A stretch of 64,000 bases of DNA, from positions 1 through 64,000 of the forward strand of contig DVNW01000024.1 of assembly GCA_018714105.1 (NCBI GenBank), given 5' to 3'. The position numbers were made by a program, and so were the translations under genes. This document shows, one piece after another, positions 59,567 to 64,000 of the stretch. The notes beneath the pieces are model-generated. The model was not told the DNA's origin, ran no database searches, and saw nothing but the letters and a program-made list of their open reading frames with translations. Origin of the DNA: Candidatus Faecicola pullistercoris (GTDB lineage Bacteria > Bacillota > Clostridia > Christensenellales > CAG-917). Each line of letters begins with the position of its first letter. Position 1 is the first letter of the stretch.

Positions 59567-59951
59567 AGTGTTTTTCCTTTTTGATAAGGTAGATTAAATA
59601 GTTAGTAATGCAAGTGCCTATCAGCGCGTAAACGATTCCCACATAGCTGTCAAGAGGCACTACCAGGTAACTGAGCAATGCAAAAAGAACGTAAGAAACC
59701 GAATATAAAAACCGTTCGTATTTATTTATCCGGCCCTTTTTCATAGCGGTAAAAGCGGTATAATTGTAAAGGGCGTTCCACATGACGAATAAAATATGAA
59801 ATCCGCCGCCGAGGGTAAGATTAACTATAAAATTTTCCCGCGTATACGCTGTAAAGGTAGATAACAGATAGGGTATATCCGTGATAACGTGATGAAGCGC
59901 AATATTGATCAAGGTAAATAAAATAACGGTAAGCAACAGTTTATTTTTCAT
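59559..59951 (-). CDS. small 4-TM membrane protein in the ABC operon
   Basis: 130 residues, almost entirely hydrophobic, with four predicted helices (about 5-22, 45-65, 83-102, 105-123). No family recognised. SD GAGGTG. It overlaps both neighbours (11 and 8 bp), so it is an integral part of the operon, perhaps an accessory or immunity-type protein; that role is inference. Confidence 0.8.
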   Translation of the reverse strand: MKNKLLLTVILFTLINIALHHVITDIPYLLSTFTAYTRENFIVNLTLGGGFHILFVMWNALYNYTAFTAMKKGRINKYERFLYSVSYVLFALLSYLVVPLDSYVGIVYALIGTCITNYLIYLIKKEKHYD

Positions 59952-61125
59952 AAGTCACCTCTTCGGCCGAATAAATCTCGGCAAGTTTGGATTTACCGCG
60001 GGCGCGGAAACAAAGGCAAACCGCGGTCAGAGTGAAGGCGGCGTCGAAAGCAAGAGGATAAATTATGAAGCTGCCGTAGGAGAGCAAACCGTAACCGCAT
60101 CCGAAACGAATTATTGCAAATATAACCGAGCACACGGCAAAAAAGGCAACTGACGCGACGGCAACCGACGGCAAAGACACCTTCGTTTTTCTCAGTAAAA
60201 TCAGGGGTGCCGCGACGCAGCAGGCGACGCAGGCCAGTATGAGAACGAGATAGTAAATCTGCCCCGTGTACAGGGCTCCGGACAACAGGGTTATTTTAGT
60301 CAGAGCAAAGGAAAAATAGACCGAGGAAACGGACATCGCATCATAGTTGGTTTTGGGCAATTCGGGGTAACCGCGTTCGGTAAACAGTTCCGTAACGCCG
60401 GCAAACTCGTGGTCGTCAGGACGTGAGACGCCTTCGACGTTCACTATGCGGACGAGAAAACGGTTTTCGTACTCGAGCCCGAGCGCATATTTGACTTCCT
60501 GCGGAAGAATTACCAGGCTGTCCTGCTGTAAATAATAAGAGGAAGGGGAGAAACGGGTATCGGCGGGCAGGGGCACGGACGCTTCGATTTTACCCGCAAC
60601 GGTACAATCTATTTCGAAAGAGTTGTTTTTTTCGTCGTAAACGGTAACGGAAATACTGTCGCCGACTGCGATGTTGTTATGTTTGCTTCCGCCTACAAGC
60701 ACCCGAACTGCCCGGTCGTCGCAGGCAACGTTATTACCTTCGGTTATGTAATTTTCGAGGTAAGAAACCGCGTTGCCGTCGGCAAAATAACAGACGGAGC
60801 TATTTCCGTCCGCAGAAGCGTCGAAGAGGTTGACCGCGTCGTAAGCCCGGAATTTACGGTACTCGTCCGAAATTTCCGAGCAGACGCCGTTCAGAGCGTC
60901 GATATCGTCGCCCGTAGTCAGATAGGAATACGAGCCGAGCAGAGTATAATACGGTGCGTAAGGCGGCAGTTCGGCGTAAAAGCCTTTGCCGTTTTCGGAC
61001 GGATAAAACACAATCGGTTCGCAGTAGTTTTTCATATAAGAATTCCAAAGTCCCGAAAAACACGCAACCGTCGCGATTGCCGTCATGCACAGACTCAAAG
61101 CGGCGATTTTCATCTTTTTACTCAT
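59941..61125 (-). CDS. FtsX/MacB-topology permease (3) in the ABC operon
   Basis: 394 residues: one N-terminal helix (about 8-26), an extracytoplasmic domain of about 240 residues, then three or four C-terminal helices (from KITLLSGALYTGQIYYLVLI on) and a basic cytoplasmic tail. The arrangement matches MacB/FtsX-type permeases, but sequence signatures are weak. SD AAGGAG. Lies 13 bp after the second permease gene. Confidence 0.75.
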   Translation of the reverse strand: MSKKMKIAALSLCMTAIATVACFSGLWNSYMKNYCEPIVFYPSENGKGFYAELPPYAPYYTLLGSYSYLTTGDDIDALNGVCSEISDEYRKFRAYDAVNLFDASADGNSSVCYFADGNAVSYLENYITEGNNVACDDRAVRVLVGGSKHNNIAVGDSISVTVYDEKNNSFEIDCTVAGKIEASVPLPADTRFSPSSYYLQQDSLVILPQEVKYALGLEYENRFLVRIVNVEGVSRPDDHEFAGVTELFTERGYPELPKTNYDAMSVSSVYFSFALTKITLLSGALYTGQIYYLVLILACVACCVAAPLILLRKTKVSLPSVAVASVAFFAVCSVIFAIIRFGCGYGLLSYGSFIIYPLAFDAAFTLTAVCLCFRARGKSKLAEIYSAEEVTYEK

Positions 61126-61138
61126 AATCTTTCTCCTT

Positions 61139-62188
61139 TTATGAGGAATAATTCAAATGGCTGTTTTTAACGGCGAACGACAGGGTAAACGAGAGATAAA
61201 ACAGCACGGCAATCGCAATATCGACGGCGGCGGTAATCGTGACGGCAAAAGAATTGAGCGCTCTGTCGCCGGACAGCAGGAAGGCCGTAAAAGCCAAAGC
61301 CGCAGCTGTAATAATCAGCACGGATAAATAGGCGACGCCGCAGAAATAACCTTTGCGCAAGCTTCCTCCGTATAGCGCGAAAACAGTAAAGAGTTTCCGG
61401 TTCTTTTCAACCATGATGCCCGATATTACCGTTATCGCCAAAGCGGCAAGCACGGCCGACATCACCGCCAGCGGCAAAAGAACTCTGTTATTATAAGTTG
61501 CGAATTGCTCTGAATTAATGTACAGCGCGGAAACGCTCACGAACTCGGTATCGTCAAAAAGTTCGAGGCTGTCCGCAGGCGCGTCCGTAATTATAACGTA
61601 ATGGGTTGGATTTTGTATCGCGTCGCTTTCCGCCGACACTATAATGTTAGGTATTTCGGACGCATTAGTCCACAAAAGCGAGAGGTTATTTGACGGATTT
61701 GACTTATAAACATTGATTACAGGAAAATACTCGCCGTCGTTGATTTTTCCCGCAACCTTGTAAATTTGTCCGTCCACAGTCAGATTTTCGCCCACGGAAA
61801 CGTCCATGTTTACGGTAACGCACTGTCCGTCAGCGCCTTTAAACCATCGGCCTTTGTTTACGCCTGCGTCAAGCATGGCGAGGTATCTGCCGTCAAAAAA
61901 CTGCACCGTTACCGGCCTGTCTTCCAACATACAGATAACCGATTTGTATCTGAAAACCGATATGATGTGCTCGTCTTCGAAATCGATTGCGGCGTCCGAG
62001 GCTTTCACGATTATCGCATTGCTTCGGGCAAGTTCGGCATAGCACGACAATTCGCCCGACGAAAGGGCGTATTCGCGCGTCAGCATACTTGCCAGAAAAA
62101 GCACGGCCGCCATTAATACCGTCAGGAAAATATTGCCGAACGGGAATTTTGACAGTAGCAGTTTTACGATGATAGCCGTGTTACGCAT
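61139..62188 (-). CDS. FtsX/MacB-topology permease (2) in the ABC operon
   Basis: 349 residues: N-terminal helix (FGNIFLTVLMAAVLFLAS), an extracytoplasmic domain (about 35-235; VTVNMDVSVGENLTVDGQIY resembles the MacB periplasmic core), then three helices. Between the first two of these lies the cytoplasmic loop EKNRKLFTVFALYGGSLRKG, the FtsX-typical coupling segment. Overlaps the preceding gene by 8 bp. Confidence 0.8.
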   Translation of the reverse strand: MRNTAIIVKLLLSKFPFGNIFLTVLMAAVLFLASMLTREYALSSGELSCYAELARSNAIIVKASDAAIDFEDEHIISVFRYKSVICMLEDRPVTVQFFDGRYLAMLDAGVNKGRWFKGADGQCVTVNMDVSVGENLTVDGQIYKVAGKINDGEYFPVINVYKSNPSNNLSLLWTNASEIPNIIVSAESDAIQNPTHYVIITDAPADSLELFDDTEFVSVSALYINSEQFATYNNRVLLPLAVMSAVLAALAITVISGIMVEKNRKLFTVFALYGGSLRKGYFCGVAYLSVLIITAAALAFTAFLLSGDRALNSFAVTITAAVDIAIAVLFYLSFTLSFAVKNSHLNYSS

Positions 62189-63161
62189 AAGACGTCACCG
62201 CCTTTGACTGTCCGATTAACGCGGCAACCGCAACCATCGATATTTCCGCTATCGCCGTAAGCGGGTAATCCGCCAAATAAAACGGACCTATGAAAAACAC
62301 GTTGTCCGACATGCAGAACAGAAGATAAAACAAAGCCGTACCCGTTGCGGACAGGAGCAGCGCGGCTATAAAACAAATACAGGTCATGGGCAAATATCTT
62401 TCCGCGCGGCCGTAACCCAGCAGATAAAGCGTTTTGTAGTAGGTGCGGGATTTTATATTAATCCAATAAACGGCAAACGAAACGACAACTACGGTTAAAG
62501 CAAAAAACGCCACGTTCAATACGATAAAGGATTCTCCTTTAAGCGAGGGTTTACGGGCAGGGGTGCCGATTGTGAGATATCCGTCCGGCCCGTCGGCAGC
62601 GAAAACCGCGTTAAGAGCGTCGCATTCCTCTACGGTCAGCGGACGGTAAAACCTTATCGCGACGCGCTCGACCGAGGTATTTTGCGGCAGGGACGAAACG
62701 TCGATCTGAACGATATCGGTTTCAAGCGTTTTTCCTACCGTCAACGCCTTAGGCATACCCGCAACCGAGTCGCCTTTTTCATACGAATTTTCGGGCGAAA
62801 CCGCTGCGGCATTGCCGAAATCTCTGAATACGGAATTGTGATAATACTCCGGCATCAGATATACGGGGTTTCCGAAGGAGTCTTCGCCGTAATAGGCCAG
62901 CAGAACGAAATCGTCTTTATCGCAGCATTTCAAGGCTGCGTCGTTAATCGCCGGAAGGTCGGCCAGCGTCATATCGTTCTTCACGACGGTATAGCAGAAA
63001 TCGGCCGATTCAAGCGAGCAGTCGTAAGCCAGGTACCTGTAAAAAGTCAGTGTATACTGCAAAAATGCCGTGCCGACTACCATCAGTACCGCCGGCACAA
63101 TCCACATTATATAATTGTTTTTGAAAACGGCGCGTAAACCCGTTTTGAACAAAACATACAT
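62181..63161 (-). CDS. FtsX/MacB-topology permease (1) in the ABC operon
   Basis: 326 residues: N-terminal helix (YIMWIVPAVLMVVGTAFL), an extracytoplasmic domain (about 40-210) and three C-terminal helices. After the first of these, the loop NIKSRTYYKTLYLLGYGRAE is like the FtsX coupling helix. The start overlaps the stop of the secreted-protein gene by one base (TGATG), so transport and secreted protein are made together. Confidence 0.8.
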   Translation of the reverse strand: MYVLFKTGLRAVFKNNYIMWIVPAVLMVVGTAFLQYTLTFYRYLAYDCSLESADFCYTVVKNDMTLADLPAINDAALKCCDKDDFVLLAYYGEDSFGNPVYLMPEYYHNSVFRDFGNAAAVSPENSYEKGDSVAGMPKALTVGKTLETDIVQIDVSSLPQNTSVERVAIRFYRPLTVEECDALNAVFAADGPDGYLTIGTPARKPSLKGESFIVLNVAFFALTVVVVSFAVYWINIKSRTYYKTLYLLGYGRAERYLPMTCICFIAALLLSATGTALFYLLFCMSDNVFFIGPFYLADYPLTAIAEISMVAVAALIGQSKAVTSYA

Positions 63162-63687
63162 CAGTAATAATTATAGGTAAACAGATGCAGGTGATTTTCT
63201 CTCCCGCCGTAACGGTCGTAACGGTATGAGGTATCGCAATCAAAATATTCGGCGCACATCATTGTCGGTTGTCTGTTGACTGAGGAGTACGAGGCCGTTA
63301 CTTCAATATGAGTTATGTAATTAAAATTTGCGATTTTAATATCATAATTTTGGGCATTACCCTTACTTTCAAAAGCTGTTACGCCCATTAGGTTATTACC
63401 GGAGTAACCTTTATCCGCCCTGACGTCTAATTTTCTGCACAGGAGATAGTTTTTTCGGTATTGAATTTCAAAATTGACCGTATCGAAAGAAACGCCTTCA
63501 TAACGAATATCCAAAGTAAGATTATCCGTAAAATCAGTATCTCCGCTCCAATTATTTGTTCCCGAGGTAACGTCCTGACTGACATTATTTGTATTATTTA
63601 GTACAAATTCAGACGCAAGCGCACCGCTTTTTGCGAAAAAAAGCATGCCAATCAATATTAAAACGGAAATAAAAAAAGTTTTTTCAT
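63161..63687 (-). pseudogene. small secreted protein with a one-base frameshift in its signal peptide
   Basis: A strong SD (AGGAGGG) precedes an ATG at 63687, but that frame stops after 9 codons. Adding one base in the A6 or T7 run (63671-63684) joins it to the long downstream frame and gives a textbook signal peptide (MKKLFFISVLILIGMLFFAKS...ALAS). The mature part is about 150 residues, polar, beta-rich and aromatic, with three Cys, ending in HLHLFTYNYY; no family recognised. As given, translation could only begin at TTG 63655 without SD. It may be a sequencing error, a real mutation, phase variation or slippage. First gene of the ABC operon. Confidence 0.65.
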
Positions 63688-63736
63688 AATCCCTCCTTAT
63701 GCGTTCGGTTTAAAAACCTCACGCGTTTATACGATA

Positions 63737-63765
63737 ATTATACGACGGTTGTTTTCGGTTGTCAA
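63737..63765 (-). promoter_or_regulatory. perfect consensus sigma-A promoter of the ABC operon
   Basis: Minus strand TTGACA (63760-63765), 17 bp, TATAAT (63737-63742): all 12 consensus bases. It lies 50 bp upstream of the ATG at 63687. Confidence 0.88.
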
Positions 63766-63769
63766 TATA

Positions 63770-64000
63770 TTAAAAATGTTCGTATTTGCCAGCGGCAAAT
63801 GTTCGGTAAGCGTCTGACTGATACAAGACGTTATCCGATTGCCCCATACGGATCACAGCACAGATACCCGGGCCGAAGAGTTTTACGCGAACGCCGGCTA
63901 AAACACCGTAATCAAATTGTTTTTTAATTGATACTGCATTGCAAAGCAAAAAAACCGCGGCTGAAGCCGCGGTTTTCAATATGGTTCGATGCGTATCAGG
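63770..64000 (-). other. open frame entering from the right edge, uncertain coding
   Basis: The minus-strand frame is open from the right edge to a stop at 63770 (about 76 codons), ending VLAGVRVKLFGPG...FAAGKYEHF. It could be the 3' end of a gene or a gene remnant. However, it runs through a perfect terminator hairpin (63951-63976) that would lie inside the coding region, which argues against an intact gene. No homologue recognised. Confidence 0.3.
63944..63976 (-). terminator. intrinsic terminator, minus strand
   Basis: AAAACCGCGGC/GCCGCGGTTTT with loop TGAA (TTCA on the minus strand), followed on the minus strand by a total of seven T. It would end a gene coming from the right edge. Confidence 0.75.

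Noticed and set aside
1-64000. CRISPR arrays, insertion sequences, prophage genes, rRNA
   Set aside because: Looked for direct-repeat arrays, transposase or integrase motifs and rRNA signatures; none seen.

Overview
The window looks like a chromosomal segment of an uncultured, probably gut-associated member of the Clostridia (Bacillota). The evidence is gene content: spoIIR, sleB, ypeB and a cwlD-like amidase (endospore formation and germination), class I fumarase in two subunits, Xpt, RlmH, Mfd, TypA, a YycJ-like hydrolase and a PnrA/BMP nucleoside ABC importer. Promoters are mostly plain sigma-A type with 17-bp spacers, SD sites are GGAGG-like, and TGA is a stop codon. I see no phage, insertion sequence, CRISPR array or rRNA. 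This assignment is inference, as no database search was run.

Layout. 1-1.5 kb: 3' end of glnS. 1.6-4.6 kb: three tandem genes of unknown function, a zinc-ribbon protein and two paralogous 4-TM proteins, all carrying the same short hydrophobic motif. 4.7-6.0 kb (-): fumarase. 6.1-15.5 kb: a long same-strand run with yycJ-like, two CPBP proteases, rlmH, an M14 peptidase, tadA, a degenerate GlmU-like protein, pth and mfd. 15.6-17.8 kb: a PrsA/SurA-like lipoprotein. 17.9-20.5 kb: the spoIIR-sleB-ypeB sporulation cluster. 20.5-22.7 kb: trxB and a phosphohexomutase-like protein without the catalytic motifs. 22.7-28.9 kb: a candidate small RNA, xpt, and a BMP lipoprotein with its ABC importer (purine/nucleoside uptake and salvage). 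28.9-31.2 kb (-): an M1 peptidase lipoprotein and a PRC-barrel-like protein.

31.2-31.8 kb is a 586-bp intergenic region with a DnaA-box cluster. It is followed by cwlD-like, a convergent overlapping M20 dipeptidase, radC, gltX and tRNA-Gln. 36.4-40.5 kb: two secreted repeat proteins and an XRE-cupin regulator. 40.6-43.8 kb (-): typA, an HSL-type hydrolase and a small cupin. 44-47.1 kb: two GPH-type sugar symporters. 47.1-51.8 kb (-): a membrane protein fused to a DAPG-hydrolase-like domain, a Wzz-like protein, a small multidrug-export-family protein and nagB. 52-56.3 kb: a GlmU acetyltransferase half, glmM and a CapD/WbpM-type dehydratase, i.e. amino-sugar and surface-polysaccharide synthesis. 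56.4-58.4 kb: a membrane protein and a GH30 lipoprotein. 58.7 kb: tRNA-Ser.

58.9-63.7 kb (-) is the best candidate for an undescribed system. A consensus promoter drives a small secreted protein whose signal peptide is interrupted by a one-base homopolymer frameshift. Behind it come three FtsX/MacB-topology membrane proteins, a 4-TM protein and an ABC ATPase, tightly packed and mostly overlapping. The layout recalls lactococcin-972-type bacteriocin export loci, but the secreted protein is not recognisable.
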